Source: Amoebophrya sp. A120 (lineage: Eukaryota; Sar; Dinophyceae; Syndiniales; Amoebophryaceae). From it: a stretch of DNA of 64,000 nucleotides. A model generated the notes under the pieces. It saw nothing but the letters and a program-made list of their open reading frames with translations, was not told where the DNA came from and did not search any database. The DNA lies in the NCBI GenBank assembly GCA_905178155.1, contig CAJINV010000014.1:186001-250000 (forward strand), written 5' to 3'. The position numbers and the translations under genes are program-made. How positions within the stretch are numbered: position 1 is the first letter of the stretch; every line of letters begins with the position of its first letter. Positions 32,059 to 43,100 of the stretch are shown here, one piece after another.

Positions 32059-35000
32059 CTACGCAGCGAAAACCTGATCAATTGCTTCGACCGAATTCAC
32101 AATCGCTCCTCTTTCCCCCTCCTCTTCCCCAAACGGAGACGCATAGCGGGGCGGTAGCGGCTTCGGCCTTCTCAAGTTGTCATTTTGGTCAGCGTGGTAC
32201 TGGTCTACCTCGTCTTCTGTACCATTTTGCCCTAACCCTAGCGCCGCGACCTGCTGCGCTTCGAACTCTCGGTACTGGTTAAAGCTCCGGTTTGCGATGT
32301 AGTCAAAGTGCACCTGCTTCCAGTCGCGGTCCAAACTACCAAACCCGCCGGTACTACGATTTACAACTTTTCGGGTTGATGTAGTAGTGCTACCAGAATC
32401 TTCTTCCGCACCCCCAGCAGTATTATCTGGATGAACTTCTGCATTCCTCTCAGGTCGTGTACCTCCTGTCCTCGCTCCAAGCCCACTGCTGGTATTGTTG
32501 TCCAGGTTCAACTCCCTCGCAATGCTTTCCCCCAACCGCATGGCCTGCAGTAAATCCTTCCGGTGGTTCCGCAACCCGCCAGTCGCGGCTTGGTTATCGT
32601 AATGCGCGAAGTGATTCCGCCCAAACTCAAAACGCACATTCTTGAAGTCGCACTCCGTCCGGTTCAGAAAACGCCGGCTGTCGAGGGACTCGAGCTGGCT
32701 GCCGAAACTGCGGTCGGCATTCGCTAGGGCGGAAACAGGAACGCTCTTGCTTCTTGACGGCGCTTGCATATACAACTCGGATGCTGGGGGAAGGTCCTCA
32801 TCATGTGCACCAGTGCTGTTGTAGTACCCCCCGACGGCTGTACCAGCTCCGGGCGTTGTCAAATAAGCGGGTGAATCTTCAGTACTAAAATCGCCCCCGC
32901 CGCCCTCGTCCAGGAGCGCCGCACCGCCTGTCTGTTGCTGCTCCCAAACTGCACCGCTGTAGTGCCGCATGCGGCCCAGTAAGGCGTCCTTCATTATGGG
33001 ACTCTCAAATGTTACATTCTCAACTGTTACGCGATTTGTAATGCAGAACTGCCATCAGTATCTACTTACATGATCGAGCTGCGTCGCATGACAAATTCTC
33101 GAAGAGCCAAACAGGCCGAGAATCTGTGCCAAATCTGTCATGCAGGACGCGCTAGCTCTCCTCTTTCACGTTTATTGCCATTCTTGCATTACAAATTCAC
33201 GTAACAGTTGAGAATGTAACGTTTGACAACATCATATTCATGTCGGAGATCAGCTCCGTTTCGTTCAGGTAATGCTCCTATGCACTGCAAAAGTATCGTA
33301 CTAGTATAAATTGCATATACAAATTTTTCCAAGGACACAAATGCAATTTGTAATGCTATTTCAGGTAGAAAATTGGATTTGTCATGCATATCTGCAATTA
33401 GTACGAGTCCGATGCTTTTGCACAGGATAGCTCCTCCAGATCTCGGACATGCATCTCACCCTCCAAGGCGGAAGAAGCCGCTTCGCGGTTGTACTGCGTA
33501 TAAACAGCAAGAAAGATCATGTCTAGGCTCTTTGGGAAGGACGAATAAAGCGGGTTAGTTTATCATGCATATCTTTAGACGCTGACTGTTAAGGTCCGTC
33601 TGTCCTCGTGATGCAGCCACAATATGACAATATTGAAACGCAAACGATTACTTCACTGACAGCTCCTTTTTGTTAAAGGCGAGCGCTGTTGTTCATCTTC
33701 CGCAAGAGTCGTTCTGACGACCTCGACCCTGCATGGAATTTGCCTTGTCATTGCTGTGAAAGGCTCTATTCAATTCATGATTTGCTGTTCAAGCATGACA
33801 GGTTTTTTCTGCTCCGGATTCTTCTGGAGCATCACTTTCACTAGTTTATTCAGTCCACCTCACGACGTCCTTCCACCAGAACCCCAGACCAAATTTGCAT
33901 CACTTACCGGAGTTCGAACTCCAAGTTCGTCATTATGGAGTTCGCAAGTGTTACTGTTACATTCTCAACTGTTACATGAATTTGTAATGCAAGACTGGCA
34001 AAAGTGAAAGGAGGAAGATTGCGCCTTTTGCATTACAAGTTTGGCGCAGATTTAGATGCTATCTAGCCCTTCCGAAATTTGTCATGCGAAGCAGCTCGAT
34101 GATCTGCCGGCTTAAGGTGCTTTTGCGTGACAAATTCATGTAACAGCTGAGAATGTAACGTTTGAGAACGCCATAGTCATTTCTGCCAGCTGTTTTTTCA
34201 TCTGGTCCAGCTCTGCCGGGTGGTGCTGTCGTGCGTGCGTATTACCAGCGCTTTTGATCTCCTTTTCCAGCTCCAACCGGCTGGCTTCAAACGATTTCGG
34301 CAAGGACCACGGGTCGGGTCTGAACCCGGGGATTCGCCCCGGCTGTGGCGGAGGACTCGTGTTAGTGTTAGCAGAATTGGACTTCGATTTGCTTTTCGTT
34401 TTCAACCGCTGTGCATCTCCGACGTCAGCAGGAGCTCCTGGGGTCGCAGTGTCCACCGTCGACCGCCCAAACAGCGGCCCACGGCCCGAGGGCGAAGACA
34501 ACGCGTGTGCGGCGTGCATCATGGCCGCTGCTCCGTGTCGGAAGTTGTGCGACGGTGGCTTCATGATATTTTTTCCCCCTGCTCCGCCACCGCCGGAAGT
34601 GGAACTGCTACCCAGAATACGGTTGGGCGGCGGGTGATAGTGCTTGTCATTCGTCGTGTTTCGCGTTGCACTTTTTGCTGCTCCAAAAACTTTGTTCCGC
34701 AGGAGCTCGCCCCGCTTGTCGTTGATTTGCAAACGCCCGGCTGCATTGGGTAGATCGACAAACTGCGGACTATTTTCAACCGCCACATGATCTTCGCCAC
34801 GCTCGTCGTACTGTTCATCTTGATCATCGAAGTCCTCGATATTCTCCTGAGCGGCAGCTGCACTAGCACTTCCGGAGTTCACCAATTGTTGCCCCGTCAA
34901 ATTGATGTTGATCTGGATTGGCTTGTTTTTACTGTTGCTACGACTTTTCCTGCTTGCTGCAGCTACTCCCGACATTGATTCCTCATCTCTGTAGTTCTTG

Positions 35001-35578
35001 CCCGCTGCTGGATCGCCCTCAGCCCCGTCGCGCGGATGATCTTCTGAAAAAACATTACCAGGGTGCTGCAATCCCTTCGCGTGCCTCGTCAAGGTTTCCG
35101 ACATTGCTTCGACCCACTTCTGCCGCTGTTCTTCCTCCCTCTCACGCATCGCCTGGTCCATCTGGAGGAGCTTCTGTTCGAAAAAACTGCTCGTTGTATT
35201 TGCTTCTCCAGGAGCGTTTGATCTGATCGTCGCGGTGGTGGGTGTCATAGAAGTCCCTACTTCTTGTTCAACATCCACTGAGTCAGTGTTGTACTGTTCT
35301 TGCGCTTTCTTCTTGTTCATCTTCCCCTTGTTCTGTTTCATCAAGATTGCGCTCAGCGCCACGCTGTTCAGATTTGCTTCTCGATGGTGGTCGTCCTCGT
35401 TTTGTCTGATTTGATTCAGGTACTCCAGCACCTCCTCCTCGGCGCCCTGGAAAAAGTTGCTGACTTTGCTTTTCTTGGTTCTGGCTTGACGTTTCTCTGC
35501 TCCAGAAGCCGCGTTCTTTATCTGGTGTGCGGTTTGTTCTTCGAGTGGGCTTTCATCGTTCTCGTCGGCTACAGCCAA
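32059..35578 (-). CDS. Protein of 829 residues with a repeated aromatic motif, function unknown
   Basis: Exons 35578-34176, 33933-33908, 33527-33430, 33278-33237 and 32994-32059 total 830 codons with each TSD counted once. The N-terminal half is low complexity with a Glu/Gln-rich helical stretch (QKLLQMDQAMREREEEQRQ). The last exon holds two diverged copies of one motif: FKNVRFEFGRNHFAHY and WKQVHFDYIANRSFNQY, separated by a Thr/Gly linker. No known domain is recognised. Introners interrupt the frame at three places and one GT-AG intron at a fourth. Confidence 0.8.
32995..33236. mobile_element. Introner, family F
   Basis: TIR TCTCAAATGTTACATTCTCA and complement. TSD is TTCAT. Removal joins LISDM to KDALLG. 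Confidence 0.94.
33279..33429. mobile_element. Introner, family A
   Basis: Starts TATGCACTGCAAAAGTATCG and ends CTTTTGCACAGGATA. TSD is GCTCC. In frame. Confidence 0.94.
33528..33907 (-). other. GT-AG intron
   Basis: Strong donor CCG|GTAAGT on the minus strand and acceptor AAAGAG|CC join EFEL(R) to LDMIFL in frame. No TSD. Confidence 0.75.
33934..34175. mobile_element. Introner, family F
   Basis: Starts TATGGAGTTCGCAAGTGTTA and ends GTTTGAGAACGCCATA. TSD is GTCAT. Removal joins QLAEM to TNLEFE. Confidence 0.94.
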
Positions 35579-36014
35579 AGGGCCTTGTCTTGTTCGCTTA
35601 CGCTTGCCCGTGAGGAGAGGATTCGTTCCCAGAGAGAACGCCTGCTCCTCCTCTTCGTCAATGTCCTCTTCCTACTGTATCCTGGGAAAATCTTGAGTCA
35701 ACTGCACCAAACGGTCTGCATTAATAGAGCTTGAAGACGCAACACAACATAGTTCTGTAGAAAGTGGTGGCTTTCTTGTTCTTTAGCAACTGCTACGCAC
35801 CTTCTTTTATACCGCTTTGCGAAGAAAAAAACCGCATGCCCATGAGGCATTATCATTCATTGAGTGCGAGCAGGAGCTGTGCGTGTGCTCCGCTGACAAG
35901 TATGTTCCTTGACACAGGGTCTGTGTCTGTCTCTGTCACGATGCATTGATTGATTTTGCGCACACTCATACTTAAAAAAACACAGGGTCGTCGTGTGCCA
36001 CGTTTGTATTTGAC
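35579..36014. other. Intergenic stretch
   Basis: Plausible 5' leader and promoter of the 829-residue gene. No element or gene seen. Confidence 0.45.
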
Positions 36015-37427
36015 TCAAAATTTTATTGCAAGGATAACTTCCTCCTCCTCCTCCTCGTAGTCCCCCGCCTGTGCCGTCTCATCCACCACATTGCTGTTGA
36101 ATTTCACAGCACCCACATCGGTTCTGGTTTTTCCCGCTTTCGCCGCGACACTGGTCCCAAGCTGCTCTTGCTGTGCTCGGTCGTCACCTTTTTTACCAAG
36201 CACTTTTATTCGCGCGACATTTGCTTTTGCGTTCCCTTGTTTGCCTTTGCTGCTGGTGCTACGTGATCCAGCGGCTAGCAGTGGTGAAAAGCCGTCGTGT
36301 AAGGCGTGCTCGTCCAGGTCCTCCTCCTCTTCTTCCTCCTCATCGCCCACCTCCTCCTCAAAGCCTGCCACCGCCCGTCTGCGGATACCCGCAAGTGCCT
36401 GCTGTTCTTTCATGGCTAGTTCTGCTGATAATCTTTGGGGTTGGGCTGAAATGGATAATTGTTCTTCTCGCCCCCCGGAACTGTTTGGAGCTTTTTTCTT
36501 CTGTAAAATTTTCGTTGACGTCGACGCTGTCGTGGCAGTTGTGTTGTTCATCGTGACGACCCGCCCGGGACCGGGTTCAGCTACAATATCAACCGGTGTA
36601 CCATTGGGGCCGACCGGACGGGCAGTGGCCGACCACTGAGCGCTTTCATCTTGAGCTTGGGGCCCGTTGGCCTGTTGTTTTCCTTGTTCTTTTCCACCCG
36701 CACCAGCAAGCACAGCCCGCAGAGGACGCTTCAAGAGGTTCTTTCTTGTAGGCGACGAAACATCACCGAAATCCAGGTCGTTGTCGTCGTCGTCTTCCTC
36801 GCCATCCTCTGCGCCGGTCGTAAGTTGCTGCTTCTGGACGTCGAGAAGATCGCTTTGATTCATCATTTTTCCCCTCGTTGTTCCCGTCTCCGCAGCTTTG
36901 ACCCTCCGAACAGACCTTTCGTCGGTACCACCACTGGCCTGCCAGATTTGCAGTTTTCGTTTATTTCTACTTCCCGCGTCTTCATCATCGAGCCTAGCCA
37001 TAGCACCGGAAGATCCTGCTGGAGGTCCTGTCGTCCCAGGTGCTGACCGCGCGGCAGGGGTCGTGGAGATTGTTCCGCTGGGTGGCAGTCGAGATGACCG
37101 AGAGCGAGAGGTAGAGTCTACTACTACTCCCGCCGTCGCTACGTTATTCGATCGCTGCTGCTGTGCTGCGAGGCGGCCTGCTGCGGTGGTCCTATTCAGA
37201 GCATTTTTCATTCGCTCGTCCGGTTGTCCCTCCGCGACCTGAAGATCGTCATCCAAGCCATAAGAGCCCTCCTCCTGCTCCCGGTCCCTGGTGGTCCGTT
37301 GCTGCCGGCCCGCCGGACGCAGCAGTATGATAGCCAAAAAGTGTTTGCGCGTTCCCATTTTGTCCTCCATACTAGATCCGTGTATCCAAAATTGCAAGAA
37401 GATCATGCCTATTAGGTGCAACACCAT
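36015..37427 (-). CDS. Acidic low-complexity protein, 470 residues, single exon
   Basis: Uninterrupted frame. An N-terminal hydrophobic stretch (MVLHLIGMIFLQFWI) may be a signal peptide; a later ATG (MEDKMGTRKHF) is an alternative start. The rest is Ser/Thr/Arg-rich with acidic runs (DGEEDDDDNDLDFGD, EEEVGDEEEEEEEDLDEH) and a Glu-rich end. No domain recognised. It starts only 41 bp downstream of the stop of the neighbouring IQ-motif gene. It is free of introners, unlike most neighbours. Confidence 0.7.
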   Translation of the reverse strand: MVLHLIGMIFLQFWIHGSSMEDKMGTRKHFLAIILLRPAGRQQRTTRDREQEEGSYGLDDDLQVAEGQPDERMKNALNRTTAAGRLAAQQQRSNNVATAGVVVDSTSRSRSSRLPPSGTISTTPAARSAPGTTGPPAGSSGAMARLDDEDAGSRNKRKLQIWQASGGTDERSVRRVKAAETGTTRGKMMNQSDLLDVQKQQLTTGAEDGEEDDDDNDLDFGDVSSPTRKNLLKRPLRAVLAGAGGKEQGKQQANGPQAQDESAQWSATARPVGPNGTPVDIVAEPGPGRVVTMNNTTATTASTSTKILQKKKAPNSSGGREEQLSISAQPQRLSAELAMKEQQALAGIRRRAVAGFEEEVGDEEEEEEEDLDEHALHDGFSPLLAAGSRSTSSKGKQGNAKANVARIKVLGKKGDDRAQQEQLGTSVAAKAGKTRTDVGAVKFNSNVVDETAQAGDYEEEEEEVILAIKF

Positions 37428-37468
37428 ATAAGAAATTCTCCTGCAGTGGAAGTTTTCGTTTTTGATGC

Positions 37469-38776
37469 CTAGTGAAAAACAGCTTTACTATAAATATTCA
37501 TGTCGCCTTTTTGACGAAAAATGAGAAGGAGAACAGCGTCGACTTCGTCGTTCATATTATCTTCGTCGACGGTCCTCGTTTGCAGGTTCTGCTTCTGCAC
37601 AGCTTTTCGTCCAAGAGCCGTGACGTCAACCCCATGATCCTCTGCGTCTTCATCGTCTTCGTCAACAGCTTCTGCTATGTGTGCTGCATTGTTTTTTTCT
37701 TCATCTACTGATCGATTTGCACGAGGACCACCTCGACCTCCTGTGAGAACCACTTCTGCACCAACTCCCAGATTGTTTCTCGCTGCCAGCGCCTTGTCGA
37801 ACGCGGACTCGGTGTGTAGTCGTGCTGTCGAATCATTTATTTTCGCAAGAACTTTCTCTTTCCCATTCTCATCTCCTACCCGCCCAATCCTGCTTCTTTG
37901 CGCGGGGGCGGAGGCGGAAGATGCCGAAAGGCCAGTAGTTTGGGGTGGACTCCTCGCCACTGTCATAGGTCGGCGCAGTCCCGACGAGGGGTCCTGCGAC
38001 AACTTTGCCCCCTCCTCTACGGCAGCATCTACAACTCGTCTGCTCCCGTTGTACTTGCTCTGTGCGGAAGCAAGGCCTTCCCGACGGGAGGGAACAAAAG
38101 ATGAGGAAGATTGTGTTGATGGTGACAAGCCTTGCAACGTCTTCATCCCAGCAGTACCCGGCCGCACACGAGTTGGAGTTCGTCCGCTGATGTTTCTAGG
38201 AACCTGCTCCCCTTCTTGTTCCCCTCCGCCGCCCAGTTTCGCGATCGCCCCCTCCACCACTCGCAACGCCTGCCGGTCCGCTTGCCGCTGCGCCCGGGCG
38301 GTGTTCTCGAACACTTTCAAACGTTTTTTCCGCACAAAATTCCGCCCCACACACCCGCGCCACACCGCCTGGATACTGACCGCGGCGCCGTTGCGCTGCA
38401 GCTCGCGGAACTCGAGTAGTTGGATCTCCGTGCTTGCCAGGATTCGCTTCTCGGCAGTGGACAATTTCTTGCGCCGGATAGAAGAGCTTGCTGGGCCTCC
38501 GTGCGCAGCACCCTGTCTCGACGGCAGAATCAATCCACCGGAGCTGCTGCTATGACCACTTCCAAGATTTCCCGCTGGCGCTTTTGAAGACAATACCGGC
38601 GGACTTTTGCGACGCGCCGGCGGCAGTGCGCTGTTATACGCGTGCACGAGCGCGAGGATGTCCGGGTCATCGATGGAGGACTTCTGGTGAAGCGGCATGA
38701 AGTTACGAGTGTTGTTCAATTTATTCTCATTTACATCTTCTTCGTGAGAAATCGGCGAGTTTGGTCTTTCTGCCAA
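37469..38776 (-). CDS. IQ-motif (calmodulin-binding-type) protein, 435 residues
   Basis: Single uninterrupted frame. One IQ motif near residues 127-150: AAVSIQAVWRGCVGRNFVRK fits IQxxxRGxxxR and is followed by a basic helix. That motif normally binds calmodulin or myosin light chains. The remainder is low complexity, Ser/Ala/Arg-rich. No motor or kinase domain is visible, so I infer no more than a calmodulin-interacting role. No introner interrupts it. Confidence 0.78.
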   Translation of the reverse strand: MAERPNSPISHEEDVNENKLNNTRNFMPLHQKSSIDDPDILALVHAYNSALPPARRKSPPVLSSKAPAGNLGSGHSSSSGGLILPSRQGAAHGGPASSSIRRKKLSTAEKRILASTEIQLLEFRELQRNGAAVSIQAVWRGCVGRNFVRKKRLKVFENTARAQRQADRQALRVVEGAIAKLGGGGEQEGEQVPRNISGRTPTRVRPGTAGMKTLQGLSPSTQSSSSFVPSRREGLASAQSKYNGSRRVVDAAVEEGAKLSQDPSSGLRRPMTVARSPPQTTGLSASSASAPAQRSRIGRVGDENGKEKVLAKINDSTARLHTESAFDKALAARNNLGVGAEVVLTGGRGGPRANRSVDEEKNNAAHIAEAVDEDDEDAEDHGVDVTALGRKAVQKQNLQTRTVDEDNMNDEVDAVLLLIFRQKGDMNIYSKAVFH

Positions 38777-39856
38777 CCCGTGTCACTGAGCTTTTTGCTA
38801 GATCACTCGGCAGGCCACAACCACCTGCAGGCCGACACATAAGAGTCAGAAGGCGTAGACAAAAAGATGAAAAGAGCGTTGATGCATGAACATAAACCTT
38901 GAAGTTGTTGCAGTCGTTAATCATGATCAAGCGAAGGCGAGTTCTTTCTGCAAGGACAACAGAACGAAAGCGATCGACGATTCCGAGATCGATGCTGATG
39001 CCAACGATTGGGAGGTAGTACCACGAGGATGGTTTATCGTTTACGATATCGATAGTACGAATTCGATCATTTAGGAAATACAACAACGATGGGCAACATG
39101 CATTTTTCGACGAGTCTACACATCATATATGTGACGAAAAAAATCATGCTAACAACGATGATAAGAGGACGCTGCAAAAACTTTCACCATTTTTTTTAAA
39201 ACCACATCATCTTCCAAACACTACTCTGCTCGCGACCACAGTGAACATCGTTTATACTAGTTTTTATCGTACACATTTGCACTTCTCGAAAGTACAAATA
39301 AAGCTTGTCCGCCAAAAAAAAGGTTAATTTGCGATTATGTTCAAGTAGAGAATCGCGTGTAAAAGTAGGTCCTCAAACGCTCTGAAATTGTCTACTGCGG
39401 CGCAGTTTTTTCATCTTCCAATGTCATTTTTTCATACAGGTCTTGATGATACACGTCAATCTCATGGGCCATCGCGAGCAGCAACAATCTTGGCAGGGAC
39501 AACAAACGAAAAAGCAAAATATGTCGGTCGAAAAATATCTAGCAGCACCTCAGAGAGATGTACACAAGTGTAAGTTCAAAAGAACGCTCATCGGTCGATA
39601 CATAAGTGTCTGCAAGGAAGTGCTGCCTACTATTCCATCTACACCCTCCTGCAAAAGCGACAGAAGAAATCGGCTGTGTACACATCCACATCCACATTTT
39701 TGCACTCACTTAGATAGAAGAATGCTTTCAAAGCAAGCTTTGTCTTCTCGACCTTCATCGAGGAAATGGAAATCGCTTCCGACCTCCATAATAACGTACT
39801 TAGCTTCCTCCTCCACCTCCTCTTCAAAGAAACCAAAACCTCCAGACGAAGTTTCC
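38777..39856. other. Intergenic stretch
   Basis: Between the TMEM43-family stop and the IQ-motif gene. Several short frames, none convincing; a plus-strand 182-codon frame (39443-39991) runs antisense into the last TMEM43 exon. Confidence 0.5.
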
Positions 39857-42800
39857 TCAGAAAGAGAATGCCTTATTTCCCGCCGCCGCGCCACCGTCTG
39901 CCGCCGTGTGGTTGGTGATTGCGATGGCGATCAAAGTTCCAACGATGCAAAACATCGCCGTCGCGTACATCGGGTGGTACCTGAACATTAGGAATTGATT
40001 TACTTAGGGTGCCGATGCGCTAACAATCATATTCGTTTCGAAAGCCTCGACGCAGAGCGAGTAACAACATTTCCGCTATGTATCGATATCGTACACTTCT
40101 GGTTCGCGATCATTTGTATGCCTGAAATGCGGCGACGTGGTAGTTGTACCTCTACGTATTTACATATTCTGGAGGACCACGAACACGATGCAAGAGTTGT
40201 ACTGAGTCTTGACCTAATCTTATTTTTGGTATATGTTTAGCGAACACTGCTACTACTACAAATACAAAAGCCACAAAATAACGCACCAAAGCACTGATAT
40301 AATACCAGAGCCACGCCATCGCCACAGTGAGCATCCACAGCATGACAGCAATACAAATCGCCGCGATCGTCACGATGACGTCCGCCAGACACTTGAAACA
40401 GCCCCCCACCAGCGGCACGTAGCTCATGAGGAAGGGGAACACGCTCAGCATCATTCGCGCCCCCACGAAGAACATGATCAGCCCCACCCAGCGCAGGCAG
40501 AGCGCAATCGTCTGCTGCTTGTCCTTCAAGTTGTTCAGCATTTGCTCGGCGCTGGTTTTGGACTGTTTCAGCTCGTAGATGTAAGCGCTCTTCTGGGCGA
40601 TGCACGCGAAGATGCAGTTGCAGCAGCAGCACAGGATGCTGCAGCAGCCGAGGTGGGCGGCAATCGACCTAGAAGTAGTACCATCTGCTCCGTCTTCTTC
40701 TTCATCGCCACGCAGGGTCGGATTGTAGAGCACCGGGTTCAGGATCCTGGACTCGCGTTTCGCTTGTGTCCTGAGTAAAAACGTACCCACACTAGTGCAG
40801 ATTTGCAAAGACAGGAAGACTTTTAATGCGCATCCGCATGAGAGCCATTTCCAGTCGTGTTTTGGAATTTGTGATGCTGTGAACAGGATGAGCAGATGAA
40901 TCTGTGATGCGGCTGCACTTGCTAACCTGCACTACACTGCAGAGTGCAACTTGTCATGCGTGACTCACAAAACTCCTAGGTTTGTGTTGCAAAATCCCCA
41001 TCCTGACTCTGTCTCTGGTGTGGGTAGGTTTTTACTCAGGATAGCTTGCCCGGTAAATTCATCCTTGTAGGGATTCGAGCTGCAACACCCGTCGGGAGAA
41101 TCGAGATCGACCACCGTTTCGACGATCCCGTTTACTTCGGATTTCCTGGTGTAGAACCCTGGGTATCCTGTGCAAAAGTATCGTACTCGTATTGCAATCA
41201 TGCACTACAAATCTTTTTCTTAAGGCAAATCCCCATTACAAATTTCATTTCTCATGCTGAGTAAATTTGTAATGCATTTATACGAGTACGATACTTTTGC
41301 AGTTCATACTGGGAGAAGAGGGACGAATCCGGCGGCGTCGGCGACGGCCATGATGGTGACCTCAGTGCAGGGACATTTCTCGAAAAAGACACGGAAATCA
41401 CCGGCGGCGGAGCCCGAGCCGCATGCGTAGTAGCTGCGGCCCTGCAGCAAGGGGTTCAGAGTGAAGGTTTTGCCGGCGACGGTAATTACAGGCTTGTTCG
41501 TTGGAAGGGAAAGAGCATTATCTTTATCCTCCATTTTATTTCCAATTCCACCCAAGTCGACTGCTTCCATTCTTCCCATCTGCTTCACGAGACCCTTCGG
41601 GAGAATGTAGCTTTTCCCAAAAAACACGGCCGCGTATTCGACGTTTTCCCCAGGAGGCAAGCCCTCGGGCCACGACGGGTTTAAATGATCCGCAGCACCC
41701 CGCTTCCCGGCGTTGTCCACCGTATTACAATGAAAAGCGCCCCCACGAATCCGGAAGATTGCCAAAAATTTCGATGCATAAGAACTCTCCGACTGGGAAC
41801 TTTTTGTCTTGCAGGCTTGGACGAAGACGGACCGTGACCCTGCTTCCGATTCGATTAAGTCGGTGCGCAAAGCAGCTTTTACTTGTGCTGGGCCTTTTTG
41901 CAACACAAATTTTTGCTATCTTGGTTACAAAATTATCATGCTGATCCATGCAAGGTGGCAAATGTTCGTTCCCTTGGAAATGGGAGGAAACTTTGCATCA
42001 TTTTTTCTGGGGCGCACAGACCTTTCCATGTAATACACCGGCTCGCTTCTCCACTCGAGATTCGCATGAACCGTCACTTCGTCCCGCCCCGTGTCGCGGT
42101 TTTGCACCGTCCGCTCGGTAATCACCCACTGCAACATCTGAATTTGCCTCTTCAGCATCGCGCAATTCGTCACCTCAACGCCAAAGAGATCGTCCTTCAA
42201 CACATCGTTGGTCGTAGTGTTCCCCTGCATGTGGACGAATTGCCGATCGCGTAAATGGATATCGTCGTCGGCGGAACAATTGCTGTGAAGGATGTTTTCC
42301 GCCCGGGAGAACAGCTCCCACATCTTGGCCTGCCGATGCTCGTTGGCGAAGAGCGTGGGGAACGCGAGGAAGAAAATGAAGAAACCGACCACCATGGCGA
42401 GCAACTGCTCGTGACAGGGGTTGGCTTTTTGCTCCTCGTAACTTGCGATCACACCGCCCTGAACGGGCTGGGACGTCGCGTGTTGTCCTCCGTTAAGAGC
42501 CTGGTGTTGGTCGACCGCCAACACGTGTCCGGCCTTCGCATAATTCATTTCTATTGCGTTCTTCTTTGCAACTTGTACTTGAGCTTTATGATGTCCGGAG
42601 TTCATCTGCTGGCCGTGGCTGTGTTGGTCGGTGGTTGACAACGTCATTTTAACGACCCTCGTGTGCGTGTCGTCCAGCTCGAGCAGCTGACTCGGTGAAG
42701 CTGTGACCCTGCTCACTGCTGACAACGTTTGAAACGATCGGCTATTTTTCGTGTAGAACCTTCCGTGTGACTGCAACATGCTGGGCTCTTGTTGGTTGAG

Positions 42801-43100
42801 CAGGAGGGCGGGCTGGGCCTGGGGTTGCTGCTTACTGTTCTCCCCAGGCATATCAAAATCTTCCTCCTCGTCGTTGTTGATGTTGATATAATCGTAGTCA
42901 ACATCATGGTCCAGAACAGGATGGCCGTCGGCGTCGATGCCGTCGCTCAGCTCCTGTGGTGTCTGAAGATCTGCCATCCTCGCCTTCGTCACGTCGACTA
43001 GCACGGCACCCCATGTAGTAACTAAACTCACTCCTGCGCCGAACAGCCGTCGTCGATGCCTGCCGCCTACTCCCGCCGGCCCTCGCCCCACCGCGACCAT
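39857..43100 (-). CDS. TMEM43: TMEM43 (LUMA) family membrane protein, 722 residues
   Basis: Exons 43100-42036, 41722-41309, 41163-41044, 40766-40306 and 39980-39857 give exactly 723 codons. TMEM43 proteins are multi-pass proteins of the ER and inner nuclear membrane. Family hallmarks: the first helix with its NE motif (VGFFIFFLAFPTLFANEHR, about residue 233), FVHMQG, FGVEV, the MLQWVITE block, LEWRSE, HLNPSWP, and three closing helices starting at LRWVGLIMFFVGARMML and ending AWLWYHPMYATAMFC. The AWLWYHP junction is made by the GT-AG intron. It is longer than human TMEM43 (about 400) through an acidic N-terminal extension and a Cys-rich insertion (CCSILCCCCNC). Confidence 0.9.
39981..40305 (-). 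other. GT-AG intron in the TMEM43-family gene
   Basis: Donor CTCTG|GTATTA and acceptor GTTCAG|GTACC join AWLW to YHPMY, restoring the conserved last helix. No TSD or inverted repeats. Confidence 0.82.
40767..41043. mobile_element. Introner, family G
   Basis: Ends TGTCCTGAGTAAAAACGTAC / GGTTTTTACTCAGGATA; left terminus mutated TAT to TGT. TSD is GCTTG. Removal joins EFTGQ to AKRESR. Confidence 0.94.
41164..41308. mobile_element. Introner, family A
   Basis: Starts TATCCTGTGCAAAAGTATCG and ends CTTTTGCAGTTCATA. TSD is CTGGG. Removal joins VPLLP to GFYTRK. Confidence 0.95.
41723..42035. mobile_element. Introner, family K
   Basis: Ends TATTACAATGAAAAGCGCCC and the complement of TATTACATGGAAAGGTCTGT. 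TSD is CACCG. Removal joins EWRSEPV to DNAGKR, matching the TMEM43 alignment. Confidence 0.9.

Noticed and set aside
39443-39991. Plus-strand 182-codon frame
   Set aside because: Overlaps antisense with the last TMEM43 exon, which is fixed by frame and family match.
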